64,000 nt of DNA, taken from assembly GCF_024295805.1 (NCBI RefSeq), contig NZ_JANCLX010000010.1, forward strand, positions 1 through 64,000, written 5' to 3'. The stretch comes from Streptomyces cucumeris. GTDB taxonomy: Bacteria > Actinomycetota > Actinomycetes > Streptomycetales > Streptomycetaceae. The first letter of the stretch is position 1; each line of letters begins with the position of its first letter. The position numbers and the translations under genes are program-made. This document shows positions 43,541-53,054 of the stretch, piece after piece. Under the pieces are notes generated by a model. The model saw nothing but the letters and a program-made list of their open reading frames with translations. It did not search any database and was not told the origin of the DNA.

Positions 43541-44386
43541 TCAGAGCAGGGCGGCGCGGGGGCCGTCCGGCTCTTCGAGCCGCCGCTCGAGGATGGCGCG
43601 GGCGACCTCGGACACCTCTGCCTCGGAGTACCTCTTGTAGCCGTCGTCGGTGATGACCGTGACGATGGGGAAGATGCGCCGGGCCAGATCGGGCCCGCCG
43701 GTGGCCGAGTCGTCGTCGGCGGCGTCGTAGAGCGCCTGGACGACGGCGGTGACGGCCTGGTCCTCCGTCAGGTCATCGCGGTAGAGCTTCTTGAGCGAGC
43801 CGCGGGCGAACATCGAGCCCGAGCCGGTGGCCGCGAAGCCGTGCTCCTCCGAGCGCCCGCCGGTGACGTCGTAGGAGAAGATACGTCCCTTCTCCCGGTC
43901 GACGTCCCAGCCCGCGAAGAGCGGGACGACGGCCAGGCCCTGCATCGCCATGCCGAGATTGCCGCGGATCATGGTCGACAGCCGGTTGGCCTTGCCCTCC
44001 AGCGAGAGGACGGTGCCCTCGACCTTCTCGAAGTGCTCCAGCTCCAGCTGGAAGAGCTTGACCATCTCCACGGCGATACCGGCGGTGCCGGCGATGCCGA
44101 CGGCCGAGTACTCGTCGGCGGGGAAGACCTTCTCGATGTCCCGCTGCGCGATCACATTGCCCATGGTCGCCCGGCGGTCACCGGCGAGCACCACACCGCC
44201 GGGGAAGCTGGCCGCCACGATCGTGGTGCCGTGCGGGGCCTCGACGGCGCCCTGCAGCGGGGGAAGCGGACGGTTCCCCGGAAGCAGCTGGGGCGAATGC
44301 GCCCCCAGGAAATCCATGAAGGACGAGGAGCCGGGCGTCAGGAAGGCAGCCGGCAGACGCCCTGTGTCACGAGTGTTGGCTTCCAC
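43541..44386 (-). CDS. prcB: Proteasome subunit beta
   Basis: A 281-residue precursor. A 53-residue propeptide ends at PHG, exposing the nucleophile Thr54 in TTIVAASFPGGVVLAGDRRAT. Catalytic partners DRR and the Lys in GDRRAT/VIAQRDIEKVF are present; SGSMFARGSLKKLY is also conserved. The proteolytic sites of the core lie inside the rings. The hairpin just upstream (44448-44488) separates it from pup. Confidence 0.97.
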   Translation of the reverse strand: MEANTRDTGRLPAAFLTPGSSSFMDFLGAHSPQLLPGNRPLPPLQGAVEAPHGTTIVAASFPGGVVLAGDRRATMGNVIAQRDIEKVFPADEYSAVGIAGTAGIAVEMVKLFQLELEHFEKVEGTVLSLEGKANRLSTMIRGNLGMAMQGLAVVPLFAGWDVDREKGRIFSYDVTGGRSEEHGFAATGSGSMFARGSLKKLYRDDLTEDQAVTAVVQALYDAADDDSATGGPDLARRIFPIVTVITDDGYKRYSEAEVSEVARAILERRLEEPDGPRAALL

Positions 44387-44447
44387 ACGTTTCCTTCCAC
44401 CAGATCTTGAAATACTGCACGGACCATACCCCTGGCCATGGAAGTCA

Positions 44448-44488
44448 TCCGTCCTGCGTCCCCCCTGTTCGCGGGGACGCAGGACGGA
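44448..44488 (-). terminator. 16-bp hairpin between pup and prcB
   Basis: TCCGTCCTGCGTCCCC (44448-44463) and GGGGACGCAGGACGGA (44473-44488) pair perfectly around a 9-nt loop. It starts 12 bases after the pup stop and lies 62 bases ahead of the prcB start, so it could end or attenuate the pup transcript before prcBA. Confidence 0.7.
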
Positions 44489-44499
44489 GAACGCGCGTC

Positions 44500-44718
44500 T
44501 TACTGGCCGCCCTTCTGGACGAAGGACCGCACGAAGTCCTCCGCGTTCTCCTCGAGCACGTCATCGATCTCGTCCAGCACGGAGTCGACGTCGTCGGAGA
44601 GCTTCTCCTGCCGCTCCTTGAGGTCTTCCGCGGCCTGTGCGTCCTGCGCCTGCTCCTCGACCTCTTCGGTCGAGCGCGACGCCTTCTGCTGTCCGCCGCC
44701 GGTGTCCTTGGTCGCCAT
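44500..44718 (-). CDS. pup: Prokaryotic ubiquitin-like protein Pup
   Basis: A 72-residue, highly acidic, mostly disordered protein. It starts MATKDTGGGQQKASRST, has the Arc-binding coiled-coil stretch SDDVDSVLDEIDDVLEENAE, and ends FVQKGGQ. The C-terminal Gln must be deamidated by Dop to Glu before PafA can attach it. Start ATG 44718. It lies downstream of dop in the usual order dop-pup-prcB-prcA. Confidence 0.98.
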   Translation of the reverse strand: MATKDTGGGQQKASRSTEEVEEQAQDAQAAEDLKERQEKLSDDVDSVLDEIDDVLEENAEDFVRSFVQKGGQ

Positions 44719-44853
44719 ATCCCTCACCCCGCTCGGTTCGCCCGCTGATTCGATCGGTCTCAAGATCAGACCCTACAATCCGGGTCCGACATCGGCCTCC
44801 CACTTGCTACAACGCTCGGAGGTCACCTCGATGATTCCCGGCCGGAGCCCGTT

Positions 44854-46365
44854 TCAGCCGCCCGAGAGGACCCGGACCAGGTCTTCCGCGGTACGGCAGC
44901 GGTCCAGGAGCTCCTTCACGTGGTTCCGGGTGCCGCGCAGCGGCTCCAGCGTGGGAACCCGTTGCAGAGAGTCACGGCCCGGGAGGTCGAAGATCACCGA
45001 GTCCCAGGAGGCGGCGGCGACATCGTCCGCGTACTGCTCCAGGCAGCGCCCGCGGAAGTAGGCGCGGGTGTCCTCCGGGGGCTTGTTCTGCGCCCGTGCC
45101 ACGTCCTGGTCGTCCAGCAACCGCTTCATCTTGCCGCGCGCCACCAGGCGGTTGTACAGGCCCTTCTCGGGCCGCACATCGGCGTACTGGAGGTCCACCA
45201 GGTGGAGCCGGGCGGCGTCCCACTCCAGGCCGTCACGGCGCCGGTACCCCTCGAGCAGCTCGCGCTTGGCGACCCAGTCCAGCTCGCCGGACAGGCTCAT
45301 GGGGTCGCGCTCGAGCCGGTTGAGCACGTCCTCCCAGCGGGTCAGCACGTCCCGGGTCTGCTCGTCCGCGTCGGCGCCGAACCGGTCCTCGACGTACTTG
45401 CGGGCCAGCTCGAAGTACTCCATCTGGAGCTGTACGGCGGTCAGCGTACGGCCGCTACGCAGAGTGATGAGACGACCGAGCGTGGGGTCGTGGGACACCT
45501 GGTGCAGGGTGCGCACCGGCTGGTCCACGGCCAGGTCCACCGCGATAAAGCCGTCCTCGATCATCGACAGCACCAGGGAGGTGGTGCCCAGCTTGAGGTA
45601 GGTCGAGATCTCCGAGAGGTTGGCGTCGCCGATGATCACGTGCAGCCGCCGGTACTTCTCGGCGTCGGCGTGCGGCTCGTCCCGGGTGTTGATGATGGGG
45701 CGCTTGAGGGTGGTCTCCAGACCCACCTCGACCTCGAAGTAGTCGGCCCGCTGGCTGATCTGGAAGCCGTGCTCATGGCCGTCCTGGCCGATGCCGACGC
45801 GCCCGGCGCCGGTGACCACCTGGCGGGAGACGAAGAAGGGGGTGAGGTGGCGCACGATGTCCGAGAAGGCGGTCTCCCGCTTCATCAGGTAGTTCTCATG
45901 CGTGCCGTAGGAGGCGCCCTTGTTGTCGGTGTTGTTCTTGTAGAGATGGATGGGCTGCGCACCGGGCAGCTCGGCGGCGCGCACGGCGGCCTCGGCCATG
46001 ATGCGCTCACCCGCCTTGTCCCACAGCACCGCGTCCCGCGGATTGGTGACCTCGGGGGCGGAGTACTCGGGGTGGGCATGGTCGACATAGAGCCGGGCGC
46101 CATTGGTGAGGATCACATTGGCCAGGCCGATGTCCTCGTCGGTGAGCTGGCTGGCGTCGGCGGACTCACGCGCGAGGTCGAAGCCGCGGGCGTCCCGCAG
46201 CGGGTTCTCCTCCTCGAAGTCCCAGCGGGCGCGGCGCGCCCGGTGCATCGCCGCCGCGTAGGCGTTGACGACCTGGGATGAGGTGAGCATGGCATTGGCG
46301 TTGGGGTGGCCCGGGACGGAGATCCCGTACTCCGTCTCGATTCCCATCACGCGCCGTACGGTCAT
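44854..46365 (-). CDS. dop: Pup deamidase/depupylase Dop
   Basis: A 503-residue homologue of PafA that deamidates Pup Gln and can remove Pup from substrates. N-terminal MGIETEYGISVPG; catalytic Asp95 in RLYVDHAHPEYSAPE. The Dop-specific loop falls at about 40-80 (RDARGFDLARESADASQLTDED). Nucleotide blocks KNNTDNKGASYGTHENY and RPIINTRDEPHADAEKYRR are shared with PafA. Start ATG 46365. Upstream to arc lies 259 bases with only the arc terminator. Confidence 0.97.
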   Translation of the reverse strand: MTVRRVMGIETEYGISVPGHPNANAMLTSSQVVNAYAAAMHRARRARWDFEEENPLRDARGFDLARESADASQLTDEDIGLANVILTNGARLYVDHAHPEYSAPEVTNPRDAVLWDKAGERIMAEAAVRAAELPGAQPIHLYKNNTDNKGASYGTHENYLMKRETAFSDIVRHLTPFFVSRQVVTGAGRVGIGQDGHEHGFQISQRADYFEVEVGLETTLKRPIINTRDEPHADAEKYRRLHVIIGDANLSEISTYLKLGTTSLVLSMIEDGFIAVDLAVDQPVRTLHQVSHDPTLGRLITLRSGRTLTAVQLQMEYFELARKYVEDRFGADADEQTRDVLTRWEDVLNRLERDPMSLSGELDWVAKRELLEGYRRRDGLEWDAARLHLVDLQYADVRPEKGLYNRLVARGKMKRLLDDQDVARAQNKPPEDTRAYFRGRCLEQYADDVAAASWDSVIFDLPGRDSLQRVPTLEPLRGTRNHVKELLDRCRTAEDLVRVLSGG

Positions 46366-46576
46366 GCGGCCCTCCTTGCCCGGCGCCGCCCCCGGGAGGG
46401 ATCGGCGCTCAAGTACCGCTGCGCTCCTGGTCCATGCGCGGCCTTCGATCCCCCACGCCGCGATAGTGCGGTACCGACGAGCCTAGGACGGCTTTGCGGT
46501 GCTGCGGAGATCATCTCAGTCATTGCTCCGGTCGGACTCGTAGGACTCATACGAAGAATGCGGTCCGAAAAGCGCA

Positions 46577-46616
46577 TCCGGCTGCGGATGCCCCGTCCAG
46601 GACATCCGCAGCCGGA
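46577..46616 (-). terminator. Hairpin after arc
   Basis: TCCGGCTGCGGATG and CATCCGCAGCCGGA form a 14-bp perfect stem with a 12-nt loop, 8 bases past the arc stop. The rest of the arc-dop spacer shows no gene. Confidence 0.8.
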
Positions 46617-46624
46617 CAGCGGTG

Positions 46625-48391
46625 TTACAGGTACTGACCGGTGTTCGCCACCGTGTCGATGGAGCGTCCCGTGTCCGCGCCCTGCTTTCCGGTGACGAGG
46701 GTGCGGATGAAGACGATCCGCTCGCCCTTCTTTCCGGAGATACGGGCCCAGTCGTCCGGGTTGGTGGTGTTCGGCAGGTCCTCGTTCTCCTTGAACTCAT
46801 CCACGCACGCGGCGAGCAGATGGGAGACGCGGAGCCCCTTCTGGTTGTGGTCGAGGAATGCCTTGATGGCCATCTTCTTGGCCCGGTCCACAATGTTCTG
46901 GATCATGGCGCCGGAGTTGAAGTCCTTGAAGTAGAGGACCTCCTTGTCACCATTGGCGTAGGTGACCTCCAGGAAGCGGTTCTCCTCGGATTCCGCGTAC
47001 ATCTGCTCTACGACCGACTGGATCATGCCCGCGACGGCGGCCTTCGAGGACCCGCCGTGCTCGGCGAGGTCGTCCGTGTGTACCGGGAGGGTGTGGGTCA
47101 GGTACTTCGAGAAGATGTCCTTGGCGGCCTCGGCGTCCGGACGCTCGATCTTGATCTTCACATCGAGGCGGCCGGGGCGCAGGATCGCGGGGTCGATCAT
47201 GTCCTCACGGTTGGAGGCGCCGATCACGATCACGTTCTCCAGGCCCTCGACACCGTCGATCTCCGAGAGGAGCTGCGGAACGATGGTGTTCTCCACGTCC
47301 GAGCTGACACCGGAGCCACGGGTACGGAAGAGGGAGTCCATCTCGTCGAAGAAGACGATGACGGGGGTGCCCTCGCTGGCCTTCTCCCGTGCCCGCTGGA
47401 AGACCAGGCGGATGTGCCGCTCGGTCTCACCGACGTACTTGTTGAGCAGCTCCGGGCCCTTGATGTTGAGGAAGAAGCTCTTCCCCGCGGGCTTGCCGGT
47501 CACCTCGGCGACCTTCTTGGCAAGGGAGTTGGCCACGGCCTTGGCGATGAGCGTCTTGCCGCAGCCGGGCGGACCGTACAGCAGCACACCCTTGGGCGGC
47601 CGCAGTTCGTGCTCCTTGAAGAGGTCGGGGTAGAGGTAGGGGAGCTCGACCGCGTCGCGGATCAGCTCGATCTGGTTCCCCAGGCCACCGATCTTCGTGT
47701 AGTCGATGTCCGGGACCTCTTCGAGGACCAGCTCCTCGACCTCGCTCTTGGGCACGACCTCGTAGACATAGCCGGACCTGGGCTCGAGCAGCAGGGCGTC
47801 ACCGGGACGGATGGTGGTTTCCAGCAGCGGCTCGGCGAGCCGCACCACGCGCTCCTCGTCGGTGTGCCCGATCACCAGGGCGCGCTCGCCGTCCTCAAGG
47901 ATCTCCTTGAGGGTGACGATGTCACCGGCGCGCTCGAACTCCATGGCCTCGACCACGTTGAGCGCCTCATTGAGCATGACCTCCTGGCCACGCTTGAGGT
48001 CGTCGAGATCGACGCCCGGGCTGACGTTCACCCGGAGCTTGCGGCCCCCGGTGAAGATGTCCGCCGTGCCGTCCTCGTTCGCCTGCAGAAAGGCTCCGAA
48101 ACCGGCCGGCGGCTGGGCGAGCCGGTCGACCTCTTCCTTGAGGGCCACGATCTGGTCCCGGGCCTCACGGAGTGTGTTCGCGAGCCGCTCGTTCTGTGCG
48201 GAGACACCCGCCAGATTGGTCTGCAGCTCGACGATCCGCTCTTCGAGAATCCTCGTATGACGCGGAGAGTCGGCGAGCTTGCGGCGCAGGACGGCGATTT
48301 CCTGCTCGAGATAGGCAACCTGACCGGCTGGGTCATCAGACCCCCGCCCCGGCCGGATGCCGCGGTTGATGTCGTCGTCGTGGGCTGCCAC
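46625..48391 (-). CDS. arc: Proteasome-associated AAA+ ATPase ARC/Mpa
   Basis: A 588-residue ring ATPase. An N-terminal coiled coil (QVAYLEQEIAVLRRKLAD...) binds Pup; two OB domains follow (about 95-240); the AAA+ module has Walker A GPPGCGKT, Walker B VIVFFDEMDS and ASNREDMIDPAILRPGR. The C-terminus is GQYL, the motif that docks on the proteasome alpha ring. It unfolds pupylated proteins and feeds them to PrcBA. Start GTG 48391 is preceded by GGAGGAGGTGAGG. Confidence 0.97.
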   Translation of the reverse strand: MAAHDDDINRGIRPGRGSDDPAGQVAYLEQEIAVLRRKLADSPRHTRILEERIVELQTNLAGVSAQNERLANTLREARDQIVALKEEVDRLAQPPAGFGAFLQANEDGTADIFTGGRKLRVNVSPGVDLDDLKRGQEVMLNEALNVVEAMEFERAGDIVTLKEILEDGERALVIGHTDEERVVRLAEPLLETTIRPGDALLLEPRSGYVYEVVPKSEVEELVLEEVPDIDYTKIGGLGNQIELIRDAVELPYLYPDLFKEHELRPPKGVLLYGPPGCGKTLIAKAVANSLAKKVAEVTGKPAGKSFFLNIKGPELLNKYVGETERHIRLVFQRAREKASEGTPVIVFFDEMDSLFRTRGSGVSSDVENTIVPQLLSEIDGVEGLENVIVIGASNREDMIDPAILRPGRLDVKIKIERPDAEAAKDIFSKYLTHTLPVHTDDLAEHGGSSKAAVAGMIQSVVEQMYAESEENRFLEVTYANGDKEVLYFKDFNSGAMIQNIVDRAKKMAIKAFLDHNQKGLRVSHLLAACVDEFKENEDLPNTTNPDDWARISGKKGERIVFIRTLVTGKQGADTGRSIDTVANTGQYL

Positions 48392-48648
48392 GGTCCTCAC
48401 CTCCTCCAAGGGGAGCTGGACGCTTCCTGACCCTACCTGGGCCGGTGCGGGTTGAAACCCCTAGATCACAAACCCGGTCGGCGTGTGTCCGATCTTCACC
48501 CTTGCGCACTCCCTCACGCCAGGTGAATACCCACCCAACAACATCGGAAAGCGAGCGGTTGTATCGTCGAGACGGTCAACACCCGCCAGGGCTGGCGATA
48601 TTTAGACACTGTTGAATCACGTATCGAGGGAACGGCAGGCGACGCACC

Positions 48649-48939
48649 GTGCGGAACGAGGAGCTCGGCGATCTTGAAGTCTGGATTGACCAGGACCTGT
48701 GCACGGGCGACGGGATCTGCGCCCAGTACGCCCCTGAGGTCTTCGAACTCGACATCGACGGTCTAGCCTACGTCAAGAGCGCCGACGATGAGCTGCTCCA
48801 GGACAAGGGGGCGACGGCCCCCGTGCCCCTCCAGCTGCTGACCGAGGTGGTGGACTCCGCCAAGGAGTGCCCCGGCGACTGCATCCACGTACGCCGCGCC
48901 GCGGACCGGGTCGAGGTCTACGGCCCCGACGCGGAGTGA
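48649..48939 (+). CDS. Ferredoxin
   Basis: A 96-residue ferredoxin. Cysteines at 18, 24, 74 and 78 (LCTGDGIC and ECPGDC) suggest a [3Fe-4S] cluster: C-x5-C plus the Cys before Pro, as in actinobacterial P450 partners, with the fourth Cys extra. Start GTG 48649. It is divergent from arc across a 257-bp spacer without other genes. In Streptomyces such a ferredoxin next to arc is a conserved neighbour; its redox partner is not in this window. Confidence 0.88.
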   Translation: MRNEELGDLEVWIDQDLCTGDGICAQYAPEVFELDIDGLAYVKSADDELLQDKGATAPVPLQLLTEVVDSAKECPGDCIHVRRAADRVEVYGPDAE

Positions 48940-48958
48940 CGGGACACCGCGTGACCGC

Positions 48959-49579
48959 TCACACACTCCCCGGGACGGGCAGCGCGCTGAGGACGAACTT
49001 GCCGTCCCGCCACTGCCAGTTGACCTGACGCTGCAGATCCGGACAGCACCGCGGGACCTTGGCGGACGAGTATCCCAGCAGGGTGGCCGAAACCTTCTTT
49101 CCGCGTACCGCGAAATCCCGGATGCTCATCCGCTCCTTCGGATCCACGAAGGTGGCGACGATCCGGGGGGCGGCGGCCCGGCCGCCCTGACCCCGCGTGG
49201 ACCCGGAATCCCCGGAGTCCCCGGAATCCGTGGTCGACAGGACATACACACCGCTCGGCGGGGTACCGGTCGACGAATGACAGCGCACCACCGCGACGGT
49301 TTCCGGCCGTCCGTCCCCGTCGAGGTCCCCCGAGCCCCGGTCCACCACATCCGGCCGGGCCCCTCCGCAGTCCATCGGGTACTGCGCCGCGCGGGGATCG
49401 GGGGCCTTGACGGCCGCGGCGTGCGGCGCGCTGCCGCTGGCCTCGGCGTCCGACGGCTGGACGACCGCTGACCCGGCGATGACGGCGGCCACCGCGGCCG
49501 CGGTCGCGAGCCAGTGCACCGGGCGGGTACGGGTGTGCGCGAGGTCCGGGCCCAGGGGCTGCACGCGGGATGACTCCAT
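48959..49579 (-). CDS. Secreted protein, unknown function
   Basis: A 206-residue protein. The N-terminus is a signal peptide or anchor (WLATAAAVAAVIAGSAVVQP), preceded by a polar leader. The mature part has GSGDLDGDGRPETVAVVRC, which resembles an FG-GAP-like calcium loop, plus paired cysteines near the end (RCCPDL). Start ATG 49579 is likely; ATG 49612 is a longer alternative. No family assigned. It converges with the ferredoxin gene with a 19-base gap. Confidence 0.65.
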   Translation of the reverse strand: MESSRVQPLGPDLAHTRTRPVHWLATAAAVAAVIAGSAVVQPSDAEASGSAPHAAAVKAPDPRAAQYPMDCGGARPDVVDRGSGDLDGDGRPETVAVVRCHSSTGTPPSGVYVLSTTDSGDSGDSGSTRGQGGRAAAPRIVATFVDPKERMSIRDFAVRGKKVSATLLGYSSAKVPRCCPDLQRQVNWQWRDGKFVLSALPVPGSV

Positions 49580-49703
49580 GTGAGAGCTGAGGCGGGGGGT
49601 GTCCCGCATGGTGCCACATCTCACAGGGCGCGGCCACCGCCCCGTCAGGGGGAAGTCGGTGGCCGCGCCGGGGCGTTGGTGCCGGTGGGGTCCGGCGGGG
49701 GTG

Positions 49704-50663
49704 TCAGGCGCCCCCGGAGGCGGTGTCCCGGCCCTCCGCGGCGCTCTTCGCGCCGCCCGTGGCACCGGAGTCCTTGCCGGTGGCGCCGGGGCCCGTGTAG
49801 TCCTCGCCGTACGCGCCCTTGGCCGGGCGGCGGCGGCGCAGCGGCGGCTCCACGCCGTCCGCGAGACGGCGGGCGGTGAGCAGGAAGCCGGTGTGCCCGA
49901 TCATCCGGTGGTCCGGACGTACCGCGAGGCCCTCGACGTGCCAGGTGCGGACCATGGTCTCCCAGGCCGACGGCTCGTTGAAGGTGCCGTGCTCGCGGAT
50001 GGCCTCGACGGTCCGGGCGAGCTGGGTGGTGGTGGCGACGTAGGCGCACAGGATGCCGCCGGGCACCAGCGCCTTGGAGACGGCCTCCAGGCACTCCCAG
50101 GGGGCCAGCATGTCCAGGATGACGCGGTCGACGTCGGTGTCGGACAGGTTGTCCTGGAGGTCGCCGACGGTGAGCCGCCAGGCGGGGTGCGGGGAGCCGA
50201 AGTAGCGCTCGACGTTCTGCGAGGCGATCTCGGCGAAGTCGGCCCGGCGCTCGTAGGAGTGCAGCATGCCCTGGTCGCCGATGGCCCGCAGCAGGAACAT
50301 GGAGAGCGAGCCGGAGCCGACGCCCGCCTCGACGACGCGCGCGCCGGGGAAGATGTCGGCCATCGCCAGGATCTGCCCCGCGTCCTTGGGGTAGACCACG
50401 GCGGCACCGCGGGGCATGGACAGGACGTAGTCGGGGAGCAGGGGGCGCAGCGCGAGATACGCGACGTTTCCCGTGGTGCGCACGACGGTTCCCTCGGGGG
50501 CACCGATCAGCTCGTCGTGGGGGAAGGAACCCTTGTGGGTGTGGAAGTTCTTCCCGGCCTCGAGCGTGAAGGTGTAGTGGCGTCCCTTGGGATCGGTGAG
50601 CTGGACCTGGTCCCCGACCTGGAAGGGCCCGCGACGGCGGGCGGCACCGGTCGGTTCGGACAT
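49704..50663 (-). CDS. trmI: tRNA (adenine-58-N1)-methyltransferase TrmI
   Basis: A 319-residue SAM-dependent enzyme that makes m1A58 in the T-loop of tRNAs. The N-terminal barrel has HTHKGSFPHDELIG; the SAM-binding Rossmann fold shows VVEAGVGSGSLSMFLLRAIG, then the acidic SYERR and DMLAPWECLEAV motifs. A Gly-rich tail of about 40 residues follows. Start ATG 50663. Homologues sit in the proteasome region in many actinobacteria. Confidence 0.94.
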   Translation of the reverse strand: MSEPTGAARRRGPFQVGDQVQLTDPKGRHYTFTLEAGKNFHTHKGSFPHDELIGAPEGTVVRTTGNVAYLALRPLLPDYVLSMPRGAAVVYPKDAGQILAMADIFPGARVVEAGVGSGSLSMFLLRAIGDQGMLHSYERRADFAEIASQNVERYFGSPHPAWRLTVGDLQDNLSDTDVDRVILDMLAPWECLEAVSKALVPGGILCAYVATTTQLARTVEAIREHGTFNEPSAWETMVRTWHVEGLAVRPDHRMIGHTGFLLTARRLADGVEPPLRRRRPAKGAYGEDYTGPGATGKDSGATGGAKSAAEGRDTASGGA

Positions 50664-50737
50664 GCGAACAGCCTACCGGGCGCCCGCCCGTGCCCGGGAC
50701 CGCGGGCATCCCGCCCGGCCCGGCGGAGGCTCGGCCG

Positions 50738-51979
50738 TCAGGAGGGCGTACGGGCCATGGCGGCGACGAAGGCACGCTCGACATCGGCCGTGGACAGCAC
50801 CCCGAAGATCTCGCCGGTCTCCTCGATCACCAGGTACTCGGTGGCGGGGGTGGCCCGCAGGGTGTCCAGCAGATCCTCACCGGTGAGCTCGGCGGAGACC
50901 CGCATCCCGTCCTTGAGGTCCTGGGCCAGACCGCTGACCGCGACCCAGGGGCGGCGGTGCTCGGGGATGCCGACGATGGCGGCCTCGCGCACCACGGCGG
51001 TGGGGACCCCGTGGGCGTCCACCACGACCAGGGCGCGGGCGCCCGCCTCATTGGCCCGGCGCAGCGCCTCCGAGAGCGGGGTGTCGGCCTCCACCGGGAC
51101 CGCGCGGCGGGTGAGCGTACGGGCGCGGAGGTCGGGCAGCCGCTCGCGCAGCCGGGCCATCCGCAGGCTGTTGCCCGCACCGGTCCAGATGATCGCGGCC
51201 AGTATGGCGGCGAGCAGCGCGTCGGTGAGCGAGTCCACGCTGCCGAAGTCCTCCGGCTCACCGCCGAGGCCGCCGGCCTGGGTGAGCAGGGGCAGACCGA
51301 CCAGTACCGCTACGGCGAGCGCCCGGCCGCTCCAGGCGGCGGCGACGGTGCCGGTCATGGGCCTGCCGCTGAGCTTCCAGACGACGGCGCGCAGCATCCG
51401 GCCGCCGTCCAGCGGCAGGCCGGGCAGCAGGTTGAACGCGGCCACGATGAGGTTGGAGATCATCAGGCCGGCGAGCAGCACGCCGGGCACCGTACCGGGC
51501 TCCACCAGCAGCATGCCGAGGTAGAAGACGCCGGAGAGGACCAGGGAGAGCAGCGGGCCGACGAAGGCGAGGATGAACTCCCGGCCCGGGGTCTCCGACT
51601 CCTTCTCGATCTCCGAGACACCGCCGAAGAACTGGAGCTGGATCCGGCGCACGGGCAGCTTGAAGCGGAGCGCGGCCACGGTGTGCGCCAGTTCGTGCAC
51701 CAGCACGGAGGCGTAGAAGGCCACCGCGAAGAAGAGCGAGACCAGGTAGCGGGCGGCGCCGAGCTCGGGCAGCACGCGCTCGAGCTGTCCGCCGAAGACC
51801 CAGGTGATGAGGGCGGCGACCAGGAACCAGCTCGGGGAGACATACACGGGCACGCCGAACGGCCGGCCCATCAGGATGCCGCCGCCCACCTCGCGTGGCC
51901 GCTGCGGTTTGCCTGCCTCCGGTTCGGTCGTACGGTCCGATCCCCCGCTGTCGGACTGCGGCTGCCCGCTGTTGTCCAC
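50738..51979 (-). CDS. Site-2 protease family protein with CBS domains
   Basis: A 413-residue intramembrane metalloprotease: zinc motif HELAH (VLVHELAHTVAALRF), the second-ligand motif NLLPGLPLDGGRMLR, several membrane helices, and a tandem CBS module at the C-terminus (about 290-410). Start GTG 51979 has AGGGGA upstream. S2P enzymes with CBS domains release membrane-held regulators; the partner is not visible here. It is divergent from the RecB-like gene. Confidence 0.9.
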   Translation of the reverse strand: MDNSGQPQSDSGGSDRTTEPEAGKPQRPREVGGGILMGRPFGVPVYVSPSWFLVAALITWVFGGQLERVLPELGAARYLVSLFFAVAFYASVLVHELAHTVAALRFKLPVRRIQLQFFGGVSEIEKESETPGREFILAFVGPLLSLVLSGVFYLGMLLVEPGTVPGVLLAGLMISNLIVAAFNLLPGLPLDGGRMLRAVVWKLSGRPMTGTVAAAWSGRALAVAVLVGLPLLTQAGGLGGEPEDFGSVDSLTDALLAAILAAIIWTGAGNSLRMARLRERLPDLRARTLTRRAVPVEADTPLSEALRRANEAGARALVVVDAHGVPTAVVREAAIVGIPEHRRPWVAVSGLAQDLKDGMRVSAELTGEDLLDTLRATPATEYLVIEETGEIFGVLSTADVERAFVAAMARTPS

Positions 51980-52109
51980 GGTGTCCCCTCGTCGGATGCG
52001 TCGGTCGCACACCCAGTTTTGATACGGTCCCCACGATCATGCAGTGCCAGGGGCTCGGACGTCGATGGTATGCGTCCGGCTGTCGGTGGCGGGCCGTAGG
52101 GTCTTCGCC

Positions 52110-53027
52110 ATGGGAACCACCACCGGGAAGGCCGAACAGGCGGACGGGCCACCGCGGTCCGGCCGCTCCGCGTCGCTGTCGCCGTCACGTGCGTCCGACT
52201 TCATGCGGTGCCCTTTGCTGTACCGCTTCCGGGTGATCGACAAACTGCCCGAGAAGCCGAGTGCGGCAGCCACCCGGGGCACTGTGGTGCACGCCGTCCT
52301 GGAGAGGCTCTTCGACGCTCCGGCGGCCGAGCGGACCGCCCCGCGCGCCCGGGCGATGGTGCCGGGCGAGTGGGAGCGCCTGCTGGCGGACCGGCCGGAG
52401 CTGGCGGAGCTGTTCCGCGAGGAGGAGGCCGGTGGCGACGGGGGCACCGGCGGCGGCGTGGACCCGGAGCGTCTCGCCGGGTGGCTGGCGGAGGCGGAGC
52501 GGCTGGTGGAGCGCTGGTTCTCGCTGGAGGACCCGTCCCGGCTGGAGCCCGCCGAGCGTGAGCTGTTCGTGGAGACCGAGCTGGAGTCCGGGCTGACCCT
52601 GCGCGGGATCATCGACCGGGTGGATGTCGCGCCCACCGGCGAGATCCGGATCGTCGACTACAAGACGGGCAAGGCGCCCGCCCCGCAGTACTCGGCCGAG
52701 CCGCTGTTCCAGATGAAGTTCTACGCCCTGGTGCTGTGGCGGCTGCGCGGCATGGTGCCGCGCCGCCTCCAGCTCGTCTACCTGGGCAGCGGGGACGTGC
52801 TGACGTACGACCCGGACGAGGGCGATCTGCGGGCGGTGGAGCGCAAGCTGCTGGCGCTGTGGGAGGCGATCCGGACGGCCACCGAGACCGGCGCGTTCCT
52901 GCCCCGGCAGACCCGGCTCTGCGGCTGGTGCGACCACCAGGCCCATTGTCCTGAATTCGGTGGCACTCCCCCGCCCTATCCGCTACCGATCATCCCCGTT
53001 CAGTCCCCGGAGGCGGCTTCGGGATAA
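52110..53027 (+). CDS. RecB/AddB-type PD-(D/E)XK nuclease
   Basis: A 305-residue nuclease. N-terminal FMRCPLLYRFRVID supplies one Cys; the catalytic core is GIIDRVDV followed by IRIVDYKTGKA; three more Cys lie in RLCGWCDHQAHCP. The four Cys should hold a [4Fe-4S] cluster that locks the fold, as in AddB and Cas4-like enzymes. No helicase domain is present and no CRISPR locus is nearby. Start ATG 52110. Probably a DNA repair nuclease. Confidence 0.88.
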   Translation: MGTTTGKAEQADGPPRSGRSASLSPSRASDFMRCPLLYRFRVIDKLPEKPSAAATRGTVVHAVLERLFDAPAAERTAPRARAMVPGEWERLLADRPELAELFREEEAGGDGGTGGGVDPERLAGWLAEAERLVERWFSLEDPSRLEPAERELFVETELESGLTLRGIIDRVDVAPTGEIRIVDYKTGKAPAPQYSAEPLFQMKFYALVLWRLRGMVPRRLQLVYLGSGDVLTYDPDEGDLRAVERKLLALWEAIRTATETGAFLPRQTRLCGWCDHQAHCPEFGGTPPPYPLPIIPVQSPEAASG

Positions 53028-53054
53028 TGGGGCCGGTCGAGCGAAGGAGATCCC

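Noticed and set aside
52110..53027. RecB-like nuclease as a Cas4 protein of a defence system
   Set aside because: No CRISPR array or other cas gene in the window, and the gene sits in conserved core order, which suggests a general repair nuclease.
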